The notes under the pieces: model-generated
The model's input: the letters and a program-made list of their open reading frames with translations, nothing else
What the model was told of the DNA's origin: nothing
The model's database searches: none
Shown: positions 17,004-24,841 of the stretch, piece by piece
Position numbering within the stretch: position 1 is the stretch's first letter
Layout: the number at the start of each line of letters is the position of its first letter
Assembly: GCF_013285155.1 (NCBI RefSeq)
Contig: NZ_JABTEL010000001.1
Location: 124,001-188,000 of the forward strand
Reading direction: 5' to 3'
DNA length: 64,000 bases
Origin: Winogradskyella undariae
GTDB lineage: Bacteria > Bacteroidota > Bacteroidia > Flavobacteriales > Flavobacteriaceae
Made by a program: the position numbers and the translations under genes

Positions 17004-18140
17004 ATGAAACTAGTTAAACAAGATATATTAAATGCACTAAAAACCATTACAGCACCTGGTGAAGGTGAAAATATGGTAGATAGTGGAGCGGTTACCAATG
17101 TGGTAACTTTTGCAGACGAAGTTATTGTAGATATTACTATAAAAAATCCAAGTCTTCAGGCTCGTAAAAAGACCGAAGTTGAAATTTTGCAAACCATACA
17201 TAAAGAAGTGTATGAAAAAGCAAAAATAAAGGTGAATATAAAAGTTGAAGCACCTGCGGCAGAATCTAAAAATGAAATTAAAGGAAAAGCGATTCCTGGT
17301 ATTCAAAATATAATAGCTGTAGCATCAGGTAAAGGTGGTGTTGGTAAATCTACTGTAACTGCAAATTTAGCAGTAACATTATCTAAGATGGGTTTTAAAG
17401 TTGGTGTTTTAGATGCTGATATTTACGGACCTTCTATTCCAATTATGTTCGATGTTGCTAACGAACGTCCACTATCAGTAAATGTTGATGGTAAATCTAA
17501 GATGAAACCTGTAGAGAATTACGGCGTTAAAATATTATCTATTGGCTTTTTTACAAAACCAGATCAAGCTGTAATTTGGAGAGGACCAATGGCAGCTAAA
17601 GCATTAAATCAAATGATTTTTGATGCCGCTTGGGGAGAATTAGATTTCTTATTACTCGATCTACCTCCAGGAACAGGTGATATTCATTTAAGTATTATGC
17701 AAGCACTCCCAATCACAGGAGCCGTTGTGGTAAGCACACCACAAAATGTAGCTTTAGCAGATGCTAAAAAAGGGGTTGCAATGTTTCAGCAAGATAGTAT
17801 TAACGTACCTGTTTTGGGTATTATAGAAAACATGGCTTACTTTACTCCAGCAGAACTTCCTGATAATAAATATTATATTTTTGGTCAAGAAGGTGCTAAA
17901 AACTTAGCTGAAGATTTAAAAGTTCCATTTTTAGGTGAAATTCCTATCGTACAAAGTATTAGAGAAGCCGGAGATATCGGTAGACCAGCAGCATTACAAA
18001 CAGCTACACCAACTGAAGCAGCTTTTGAAGCTATAACCAGAGATGTTGTGCAGCAAGTTGTAGATAGAAATGATGCTTTGCCAGCGACTGAAGCAATTAA
18101 AATTACAACAATGGCAGGTTGTTCTGCAGTTAAAAAATAA
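17004..18140 (+). CDS. Mrp/NBP35-family iron-sulfur cluster carrier ATPase
   Basis: A 378-residue P-loop ATPase of the Mrp/ApbC family that binds and delivers iron-sulfur clusters. An N-terminal MIP18-like domain (about residues 1-85) is followed by the deviant Walker A IAVASGKGGVGKSTVTANLAV (about 105-125), DADIYGPSIPIMF and the LLDLPPGTGD switch segment. The family CxxC expected near the dimer interface is not obvious; the C-terminal tail has a single Cys (GCSAVKK). The NifU-like scaffold gene follows by 55 bp, and ferredoxin reductase and ferredoxin genes lie downstream, consistent with a cluster-assembly role. Confidence 0.92.
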   Translation: MKLVKQDILNALKTITAPGEGENMVDSGAVTNVVTFADEVIVDITIKNPSLQARKKTEVEILQTIHKEVYEKAKIKVNIKVEAPAAESKNEIKGKAIPGIQNIIAVASGKGGVGKSTVTANLAVTLSKMGFKVGVLDADIYGPSIPIMFDVANERPLSVNVDGKSKMKPVENYGVKILSIGFFTKPDQAVIWRGPMAAKALNQMIFDAAWGELDFLLLDLPPGTGDIHLSIMQALPITGAVVVSTPQNVALADAKKGVAMFQQDSINVPVLGIIENMAYFTPAELPDNKYYIFGQEGAKNLAEDLKVPFLGEIPIVQSIREAGDIGRPAALQTATPTEAAFEAITRDVVQQVVDRNDALPATEAIKITTMAGCSAVKK

Positions 18141-18195
18141 TAGTCTATCAATTTTATTAGTGTTTTGTATAAGATTGTATAAAGAAAATAAGCAA

Positions 18196-18438
18196 ATGAA
18201 CTCAGAAGAACTTAGAGTAAATGTTGAAAAGGCATTAGAAGAAATTCGTCCGTTTTTACAAAATGACGGCGGAGATATTAATTTATTATCTATTGATGAA
18301 GGTAAATTTGTAAAAGTACAACTTGTAGGGGCTTGTACCTCATGTAGTGTTAATCAGATGACATTAAAGTCTGGTGTGGAAATGACAATTAAAAAGTATG
18401 CTCCACAAATTGAAAAAGTTATTAATGTAGAAAAATAA
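18196..18438 (+). CDS. NifU C-terminal-domain iron-sulfur scaffold protein
   Basis: An 80-residue protein opening MNSEELRVNVEKALEEIRPF. It carries the NifU/Nfu motif VGACTSCSVNQMTLKSGVE, whose CxxC binds a 4Fe-4S cluster between two subunits, and ends ISAP-like with YAPQIEKVINVEK. A longer in-frame extension back to 18070 would overlap mrp and has no family similarity, so ATG at 18196 is chosen. Length fits stand-alone Nfu proteins. It probably hands clusters on together with the Mrp protein encoded upstream. Confidence 0.92.
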   Translation: MNSEELRVNVEKALEEIRPFLQNDGGDINLLSIDEGKFVKVQLVGACTSCSVNQMTLKSGVEMTIKKYAPQIEKVINVEK

Positions 18439-18454
18439 TGTGACATTTATCACA
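18439..18454. promoter_or_regulatory. CRP/FNR-family palindrome TGTGA-N6-TCACA
   Basis: The sequence TGTGACATTTATCACA is a perfect match to the CRP-type half-site pair. It begins right at the nifU-like stop codon and lies about 42 bp upstream of the predicted start of transcription from the -7 element TAATTTTG at 18476-18483, the usual location of a class II activator site. The likely target is the ferredoxin reductase gene at 18589. The binding protein is not encoded in this window. Confidence 0.55.
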
Positions 18455-18475
18455 TTCTGATTAAAATGACATTAG

Positions 18476-18483
18476 TAATTTTG
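18476..18483 (+). promoter_or_regulatory. -7 element TAATTTTG of the ferredoxin reductase gene
   Basis: A TAnnTTTG match between the CRP-like palindrome and the hairpin at 18505. Transcripts from here would carry the hairpin in their leader. Confidence 0.45.
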
Positions 18484-18504
18484 TTCTCTAATTAAAAATA
18501 TAAT

Positions 18505-18538
18505 AACCTACGAGGTTTTAAAACCTTGTAGGTTTTTT
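18505..18538 (+). terminator. Hairpin with T-run after the nifU-like gene
   Basis: A 15-bp stem with arms AACCTACGAGGTTTT and AAAACCTTGTAGGTT, followed by T6. It can terminate the mrp-nifU transcript, but it also lies downstream of the putative reductase promoter and may act as an attenuator. It is related in sequence to the hairpins at 19741 and 20233. Confidence 0.75.
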
Positions 18539-18588
18539 AACCAAAAAAATAAGGTAGAAATTTATAGTGCTGCCTTTGCAGGAGTCAA

Positions 18589-19644
18589 ATGATTACAACA
18601 GATATACTTATTATAGGAGCAGGCCCAACGGGGCTTTTTGCAGTTTTCGAAGCAGGACTTTTAAAATTAAATTGCCATTTAATAGATGCATTACCACAAC
18701 AAGGAGGTCAATGTTCTGAGCTTTACCCTAAAAAACCAATTTATGATATTCCTGCTTATCCAGAGATTTTAGCAGGTGATTTAACGCATAAATTAATGGA
18801 ACAATGTAAACAGTTTGAACCTGGTTTTACATTAGGTGAAAGAGCTGAAACTATTGAAAAACAAGAAGACGGAAGTTTTATTGTAACTACAAACAAAGGA
18901 ACAAAACACCAAGCGCCTGTCATTGCTATTGCTGGTGGTTTAGGGAGCTTTGAGCCAAGAAAACCTCAGTTAGATAATATTACAGATTTTGAAGATTGTG
19001 GAGTAGAATACATGATTAAAGAGCCAGAACTTTATCGCGATAAAAAAGTTGTGATAGCAGGTGGTGGCGATTCTGCTTTAGATTGGAGTATCTTTTTAAG
19101 TGATATTGCTTCTAGTGTTACATTAATTCACCGAAGAAATGAATTTAGAGGACATTTAGATTCTGTTGAAAAAGTACAAGAATTAAAGAATCAAGGAAAA
19201 ATTAACCTTATTACTCCTGCTGAAATTACAGGGATCAACGGAAATGGTAAAGTTGAAAATGTTGAAGTCACTAAAAAGGGTGAAGAGCCAATTTTATTAG
19301 AAACAGATCATTTTATTCCGCTTTTTGGTTTGTCACCAAAATTAGGTCCTATTGCAAATTGGGGATTAGAAATAGAAAAGAATGCTATTAAAGTTAATAA
19401 TGCATTAGATTATCAGACAAATATTCCTGGGATCTATGCTATTGGAGATGTTAATATTTATCCAGGGAAGTTAAAATTAATTCTTTGTGGTTTTCATGAA
19501 GCGACTTTAATGTGTCAATCAGCATATAAAATTATTAATCCAGGTAAACGTTACGTTTTAAAATATACTACAGTTGCTGGTGTTGATGGTTTTGATGGAA
19601 CTCGTAAAGAAGCGCCAAAAGCAGTTGTAAAAGCAATTGATTAA
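18589..19644 (+). CDS. Ferredoxin--NADP reductase (thioredoxin-reductase-like type)
   Basis: A 351-residue FAD enzyme of the TrxR-like ferredoxin-NADP reductase group (YumC type). The FAD-binding loop is ILIIGAGPTGLFAVFEAGL (residues 6-24), followed by the characteristic QQGGQCSELYPKKPIYDIPAYP. The NADP-binding VVIAGGGDSALDW is near residue 160 and the C-terminal GIYAIGDVNIYPG binds FAD. The CxxC redox pair of true thioredoxin reductases is absent. It passes electrons between NADPH and ferredoxin, and a 2Fe-2S ferredoxin gene lies 205 bp downstream. Confidence 0.93.
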   Translation: MITTDILIIGAGPTGLFAVFEAGLLKLNCHLIDALPQQGGQCSELYPKKPIYDIPAYPEILAGDLTHKLMEQCKQFEPGFTLGERAETIEKQEDGSFIVTTNKGTKHQAPVIAIAGGLGSFEPRKPQLDNITDFEDCGVEYMIKEPELYRDKKVVIAGGGDSALDWSIFLSDIASSVTLIHRRNEFRGHLDSVEKVQELKNQGKINLITPAEITGINGNGKVENVEVTKKGEEPILLETDHFIPLFGLSPKLGPIANWGLEIEKNAIKVNNALDYQTNIPGIYAIGDVNIYPGKLKLILCGFHEATLMCQSAYKIINPGKRYVLKYTTVAGVDGFDGTRKEAPKAVVKAID

Positions 19645-19739
19645 CAGGCTTAATATTTTTGAACTATAAATAATCAAAAGTATATTTTTCTTTATGCTCA
19701 CAAATATTTTATAGCTTTTATATAAATTAGCATATCATT

Positions 19740-19776
19740 AGACCTCATAGGTTTCTGAAACTTATGAGGTCTTTTT
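19740..19776 (+). terminator. Hairpin with T-run after the ferredoxin reductase gene
   Basis: Arms AGACCTCATAGGTTT and AAACTTATGAGGTCT (one G-T pair, 3-nt loop) followed by T5. It belongs to the same hairpin family as that at 18505. Confidence 0.75.
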
Positions 19777-19849
19777 ATAGAAATAAATAATCTCGCTCTG
19801 AGAAATTCAGAGTAATAAATACAAAATCCTGGTTTCACAGGAAATACTA

Positions 19850-20182
19850 ATGGAACAAGATATTAATATTACAATTATCGATAGAGAAGGAGTTAAGCAT
19901 CAAATTGAAGCTCCAACAGATATGGCAATGAATTTAATGGAAGTAGTTCGTTCATACGAGTTAGCTCCAGAAGGAACCATTGGGATTTGTGGTGGTATGG
20001 CTATGTGCGCATCTTGTCAATGCTATGTTTTAAGCGATACTCTATTACCCGAAATGCAAGACGATGAAGAAGCAATGCTTTCTGAAGCTTTTGATGTTAA
20101 AGATAATTCTCGTTTAGGTTGCCAAATACAAATGACGCAAGAAATGGAAGGTTTAGAGATTGAATTAGCTCCGGAATCTTAA
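19850..20182 (+). CDS. 2Fe-2S ferredoxin (adrenodoxin/Isc type)
   Basis: A 110-residue ferredoxin. The cluster ligands are in GICGGMAMCASCQCYVL (a C-x5-C-x2-C pattern, with a further Cys at CQC) and the fourth Cys is in SRLGCQIQM. The acidic surface LLPEMQDDEEAML before it is typical of adrenodoxin-like carriers. It is the likely partner of the reductase upstream and may supply electrons for cluster assembly or for oxygenases. A short potential hairpin (TCCTG...CAGGA) lies directly before the start codon. Confidence 0.93.
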   Translation: MEQDINITIIDREGVKHQIEAPTDMAMNLMEVVRSYELAPEGTIGICGGMAMCASCQCYVLSDTLLPEMQDDEEAMLSEAFDVKDNSRLGCQIQMTQEMEGLEIELAPES

Positions 20183-20230
20183 CAAATTCTTGCAATAATA
20201 GCAGGGATATTTTTTACAATAAAGAACAAT

Positions 20231-20270
20231 TTAAGCCTCGTAGACTTTTTAAATCTTCGAGGTTTTTATT
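20231..20270 (+). terminator. Imperfect terminator hairpin after the ferredoxin gene
   Basis: AAGCCTCGTAGA pairs imperfectly with TCTTCGAGGTTT, followed by a T-run. It is the third member of the CCTCGTAG-type hairpin family in this block and also faces the convergent phosphoesterase gene. Confidence 0.6.
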
Positions 20271-20280
20271 GTATAATAGT

Positions 20281-21177
20281 TTATTCTGTTCTATAATCAG
20301 CAAGCTTTGTTGGTCCTTCCAATAAAAAACGGTCAATTTTTAAGTTACCATCTTCAGAGGTTATCACCTGCCATTTAATTAATGAAATCATTCCATTTTC
20401 AATTTCTAAACCGGTAATACTTCTTGGGTGAACGCAACTACCATCGTTGAAATAAGCAATATCTCCTGGTTCAGGAAAACGTGGTCTGTGTGTGTGGCCA
20501 ACAATAGTGATTAAGTTATTGTTATCTGTGATCCATTGTTTGGTGCGCTTTTCTATTTTTATAAGCTCTGTATAGTTTTTTGCAGGCGTTGTTGGGTCGG
20601 CAATACCCATAACATTTAGAGGTTTCCAAAGGACACGAACTAAAAAACGACTCCATTTCCAAAAAGTATAATTCCACCAATCGGCTTGGTGTCCGTGCGT
20701 AAGAAATAATTCTTGATTGGTTTCAGAATGTTCTAAAACGATACCTTCATGATATTTAATATCACAAAATAAATCTTCGTCTTTTCCTGTTTTTGGATCG
20801 AAAAATGAAAACAAATATTTTTCGACATATTTCGGATCACGATAAACCATATCATGATTTCCCCATATCATATGCAAACGGTTTTCATCATGAAATTGTT
20901 TCATAAGCATGTATACATTCTTATGAGCATTAAATATAGACTCGAACGATATATTTTCCCAAAGTTCATCGCCATCTCCTATTTCACAGTAGCTAAATCC
21001 TTCAAGATAATAATGCCTCAACGCATGAAAATAGATGTTTCTATTGTTAGCAAAATCATCTGCAAAACTGTTGTCGCCGCGATGACAATCACTAAATAAT
21101 ATAAGTTTAGAAGCGTCGTTAAACTTTAACCGTTTGGCATTTTTATAAGCGCGATCTAATCTTGTTTTTGATGACAT
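20281..21177 (-). CDS. Calcineurin-like metallophosphoesterase
   Basis: A 298-residue metallophosphoesterase. Metal ligands appear in order as LFSDCHRGDN (Asp and His of the first block), EIGDGDELWE (second Asp), IWGNHDMVY (GNHD), LFLTHGHQAD and IVGHTHRPR. No signal peptide or membrane helix is seen. It resembles UDP-diacylglucosamine pyrophosphohydrolase-like cytosolic enzymes in layout, but the substrate is not determined. It follows the PPi-type PEPCK gene on the same strand, with a terminator between them. Confidence 0.88.
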   Translation of the reverse strand: MSSKTRLDRAYKNAKRLKFNDASKLILFSDCHRGDNSFADDFANNRNIYFHALRHYYLEGFSYCEIGDGDELWENISFESIFNAHKNVYMLMKQFHDENRLHMIWGNHDMVYRDPKYVEKYLFSFFDPKTGKDEDLFCDIKYHEGIVLEHSETNQELFLTHGHQADWWNYTFWKWSRFLVRVLWKPLNVMGIADPTTPAKNYTELIKIEKRTKQWITDNNNLITIVGHTHRPRFPEPGDIAYFNDGSCVHPRSITGLEIENGMISLIKWQVITSEDGNLKIDRFLLEGPTKLADYRTE

Positions 21178-21194
21178 GCTGTAAATTTAAATAA

Positions 21195-21226
21195 AAAATG
21201 CCTCTCGGTTAGGAGAAGCATTTTAT
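21195..21226 (-). terminator. Terminator of the PPi-type PEPCK gene
   Basis: An imperfect stem (AAATGCCTCTC / GAGAAGCATTT) with a T-rich tract when read on the minus strand, 26 bp beyond the stop at 21252. Confidence 0.65.
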
Positions 21227-21251
21227 AATTATAATATTTAAGTCTTTTAAT

Positions 21252-24200
21252 CTATTTTTTATATAACGGATCTGCACCAATTGTGCCATAAAGACTTTCT
21301 AAATAAGCATCGGAATTCACTTTTTCAGAATTCACTTTCACGTCTTTTAAACGTTCATTTAAATTCATTTCTAAAACAATATTACTGTTGTTAGGGTTAG
21401 AAATAAATGTTTCTAAATAAGTGATTTGTGACTCATAGAAACGAATATCTTTTTGTTGTTTTAAAATCAATCGTTCTTTGTACCAATCACTATTTATAAC
21501 GTAATCTCTAGTGAAGTATTTACGCAATTCTGGATTGCTAATGTCTTTACCTTCATAAGTTCCATAAGCCATAATATGTAACAATATTTTTAAAGGTGGT
21601 ATGGTAGCGTTAATGCTTCCATCTTCAAAATAACGTAAAGCTACTTTTTGTTGTGCTTCTACAATATTTTTTATACCATCTACATAATCGTCTAAGCCTT
21701 GTAATTCGGGTTTTAACATACGTTCATTAAAGACCGCTGTTGGTTCATCAAATAAACGGTTTAAACATCTTAAAGAAAATATGTTAGTAATTCTGTAACC
21801 TAAACGACTAGCAAGAATTTTTTCACCTTGAAACTCAAAATCTTCAATTTTCTCTAAAGAACCATTCTCTATTAAATGTTTTGGATCTCTGTCTTTTGGT
21901 TCTAAACGTGCCCATATTTCAGGAATTAGTAAACTAACATCGTGGTCTATTTTATTTTCTGCACCGATATAACCAGCAGCTGTACTAAAGCCGTTAGATT
22001 CTGTAAGGATGTGAGATAATAAAGCATTGTTTAAATCCGTTGTCGGCGTTAGCATATTAAATGGTGCTTTTGTTAATGCACCTTCAGATCCAGCACCAGT
22101 TGTTGATGGTGATTTACCTGTTAAACTACAAATAAAGTCCATAAATAATTCTGGAGCTTCTTGGTAGTGAATAGGATTGTAAACGGCTAACGGGCGTATC
22201 CCTGCAGCTTTATCTACCGGATTATTTCTTCGTCCTGGTAAAACGGCATTTACAACGTTAATTACAGGCGATTCAGATTTTATTCGTCTTATTAAACGTA
22301 CACCAACTTCTGCAAGATAACTAGCTTCTGTTTCTGTAACATTTTTGTAAGGCTCTAAATAACGTGGGTTTTTTGTAGGCTCTCCATTTACAATTCTGGT
22401 GTGAGATGGTAATACAAAAAACTCTTCTTCTTTATCACTATTTACAATGCTTTTAATAAAATCTTTAACGGGTTGTGTATATTTGTCAAAGTTAATAGTG
22501 TCTTCGTAAATGGCAATTGCATCTGCCTTTTTTAATAACTCATAATTGGTTAAGAAACGTCCGTTAGTAACAATATCTAATTCGGCATTTTTATCGTAAC
22601 CTCTTACAATAGCTTCGTCTGGTCTTTGAAATAAATGAGCCTCACAATTGGCTGTGATTTTTAAACTTTTATTGTCAAATTCAGGATTTAAGTCATTAAG
22701 CTGATTTCTAGATAAAGTAATTGATGCCGTAATATCATCTTCCATTTGTATTTTTTCACAAGCAGAAAAGTCCGAACGCAATTTATTGAGCATCCAATTT
22801 CCTTTTTGATTAAAACCAATACGAACATAACTACCTACAACAGGGGTGTTATTATACAATAAACTTGTTCCGTTTTCACCATTAATAATTTCTACAGACA
22901 TGGTGTCTTTCCAGTTAATATCTCCATGTGCCTGTCTGTATAAACGTTTTACAAAGAGTACAAGAGAACGGATATGAACAGGGATGTTTGCTAAAAACTC
23001 ATTAAATTCATTAGAATTGTGAGATGAAGGTGTTAATAGTTTTACAGCAGAACTTAAGGTTCGTTTATCACTTAAAAAATGTCTAGACTTTGGACGATTT
23101 GGATCCTTTACTTTCCAACGTGTAGAATAATTAAATTCAATGATTTCGTCTGCTTTTTTGAAGTCTTCATCAATATCATGAATGTTAAATGCACTATAAG
23201 TAATTGCATTTTGCATTGATTTAGAGATTTCAGATTTACCACCTCCAGATACCGTACAGGGTTTATGACAGTAAACGCCTTCTGCAAAAGTATCTATGAT
23301 TCGCCATAAATCAATAGCGTTATGCTTTTCTAAATTAAACTTACTTCCTGTCGGGTGTATGTAAGTTTTATATGGTGATAAGATAAGTTTTTGTGTTTGG
23401 TTATTATATTCCCAAGTTATGCTATTTGTATTTGTGTCTATATAAGCAAACTCCGGAATGTAAATAAGGTTAGGGTATTTTTTATCGATGGCATAATTTT
23501 CTGGCTGAACCTCAATTCTGTCTCCTAATAGTTCTTTTACTAGCTCAAAACTGTGCTTATTACCTTGAAATTCTGTATAATCTTTACCATTTAGAGAATT
23601 TCCCATAACTCTTCTGGCAAAAGCAATTGCACCGCCAGAATGTTCTTCTTCAGCTAAGCCTAGTAGATTTGCAGAGTAACTAATCTGTGTTTTAATTTCT
23701 TTTTTAGAATAGCCAAAATAATTATCAGCGATAAGAGTAATTACAACACCTCTGTCGTCTCTACATGTAATTTTAAATGGACTTCCTTCGTTGTATAATT
23801 CGTTTTCGTCTTTCCAACACATCTCATCATTTTTTTGACGCTCAGTAGCTTCATCAAAATGTGGTAGACCTAAATCCTTTTTCTTTAATGACTTTAATTG
23901 CGGAGCAAGAACGACACAGCCTGTGTGACCTGTCCAATGTTGCGTATCTAATGCAGCATCATTGTGTGCTAAATTTGGATCTCCTGCATTGCCGAAGATA
24001 GACTCAACAAAATCTAAATTACTCACTAAATTACCAGGTGCGAAAAAGCGAACATCTAATGATTTTTCGGTAATAACACCTCTTACTTCTGGAGAAACTA
24101 TAGGTCTTAAAAGCATTGAAACCATAGTTTTTGCTTTGTTCTTTTGAGTTGATGTAAATGGTAAAATATTTAAATCATCTGATGGGTTAAAAGCTGCATT

Positions 24201-24698
24201 TAAGAAATGCGCAAAAACAATTTTTGGAACTTCTTTTTTGTCTAATGGAACCGGTAATGGGCCTTCTACAATATGAAAAGTTCCTTTTGTGGTTCGTTTA
24301 TCATTTAAAGGATTGTTTAAAATCCCTTGTTTTATTCTGTTTGTAGTGATTAAATCGCTCTTAAATTCATTTCCGTCAGGTGGTAAACTAGCTTCTCTTG
24401 CTTGGCCTTTTCTTGATAGAATTAATGTGTTGTTTGGAATTACGCAAGCTTTATCGATGTTTACGTCTTTTAAATAATCATCAATAAAATTTTGAATTCT
24501 AGAATCAGCAGGACTATGGTGGCTACCGAGAAGTCTTGATTTTTCTTGAATACTTGTTATTAATCCTTTGGTTAGTGCTTCAAATTTAGGATCACAAAAC
24601 TTCTCTTTACTGTTTTCATTATCTCTAAAAACAGGTTGCCCTATAGAAGCTAATTGTAAATTAATAAATTGAATTAGTTCATTTCTTACCTCATCCAT
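21252..24698 (-). CDS. Pyrophosphate-type phosphoenolpyruvate carboxykinase homologue
   Basis: A very large (1148-residue) cytosolic protein. I recognise it as a homologue of the PPi-dependent PEPCKs known from Propionibacterium and Entamoeba (EC 4.1.1.38), which interconvert oxaloacetate plus PPi with PEP plus phosphate. Conserved stretches include FGNAGDPNL (about 235), WTGHTGCVVLAPQL (255-268), TQISYSANLLG (337-347), the P-loop-like CTVSGGGKSEISKS (481-494), EDDITASITL, NCEAHLFQRPDEAI and GKSPSTTGAGSEGALTKAPF (861-880). Length fits that family (about 1100-1200) and is twice that of ATP-type PEPCK. It stands alone between terminators. Reaction direction and PPi dependence are inferred. Many databases would label it hypothetical. 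Confidence 0.82.
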   Translation of the reverse strand: MDEVRNELIQFINLQLASIGQPVFRDNENSKEKFCDPKFEALTKGLITSIQEKSRLLGSHHSPADSRIQNFIDDYLKDVNIDKACVIPNNTLILSRKGQAREASLPPDGNEFKSDLITTNRIKQGILNNPLNDKRTTKGTFHIVEGPLPVPLDKKEVPKIVFAHFLNAAFNPSDDLNILPFTSTQKNKAKTMVSMLLRPIVSPEVRGVITEKSLDVRFFAPGNLVSNLDFVESIFGNAGDPNLAHNDAALDTQHWTGHTGCVVLAPQLKSLKKKDLGLPHFDEATERQKNDEMCWKDENELYNEGSPFKITCRDDRGVVITLIADNYFGYSKKEIKTQISYSANLLGLAEEEHSGGAIAFARRVMGNSLNGKDYTEFQGNKHSFELVKELLGDRIEVQPENYAIDKKYPNLIYIPEFAYIDTNTNSITWEYNNQTQKLILSPYKTYIHPTGSKFNLEKHNAIDLWRIIDTFAEGVYCHKPCTVSGGGKSEISKSMQNAITYSAFNIHDIDEDFKKADEIIEFNYSTRWKVKDPNRPKSRHFLSDKRTLSSAVKLLTPSSHNSNEFNEFLANIPVHIRSLVLFVKRLYRQAHGDINWKDTMSVEIINGENGTSLLYNNTPVVGSYVRIGFNQKGNWMLNKLRSDFSACEKIQMEDDITASITLSRNQLNDLNPEFDNKSLKITANCEAHLFQRPDEAIVRGYDKNAELDIVTNGRFLTNYELLKKADAIAIYEDTINFDKYTQPVKDFIKSIVNSDKEEEFFVLPSHTRIVNGEPTKNPRYLEPYKNVTETEASYLAEVGVRLIRRIKSESPVINVVNAVLPGRRNNPVDKAAGIRPLAVYNPIHYQEAPELFMDFICSLTGKSPSTTGAGSEGALTKAPFNMLTPTTDLNNALLSHILTESNGFSTAAGYIGAENKIDHDVSLLIPEIWARLEPKDRDPKHLIENGSLEKIEDFEFQGEKILASRLGYRITNIFSLRCLNRLFDEPTAVFNERMLKPELQGLDDYVDGIKNIVEAQQKVALRYFEDGSINATIPPLKILLHIMAYGTYEGKDISNPELRKYFTRDYVINSDWYKERLILKQQKDIRFYESQITYLETFISNPNNSNIVLEMNLNERLKDVKVNSEKVNSDAYLESLYGTIGADPLYKK

Positions 24699-24748
24699 AA
24701 TCGTTTAATCTATTGATTTAGTGTTTTTAATGCGTTTTAGTCTTAAAA

Positions 24749-24756
24749 CAAATTTA
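24749..24756 (-). promoter_or_regulatory. Putative -7 element TAAATTTG of the PPi-type PEPCK gene
   Basis: A TAnnTTTG match on the minus strand 50 bp before the start. No TTG is found at the expected -33 spacing. Confidence 0.4.
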
Positions 24757-24841
24757 GCTTTCATAAGAAGTTTAAAATATGTCAAATGTCAGTTATTATA
24801 TAAATAATAAGGCCTATGGTAAATGAAAACTTAATATATGA

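Noticed and set aside
18070..18195. In-frame N-terminal extension of the NifU-like protein.
   Set aside because: It overlaps the mrp gene, is rich in Gln and Leu codons read out of phase from that gene, and has no family similarity. The start at 18196 fits known proteins.
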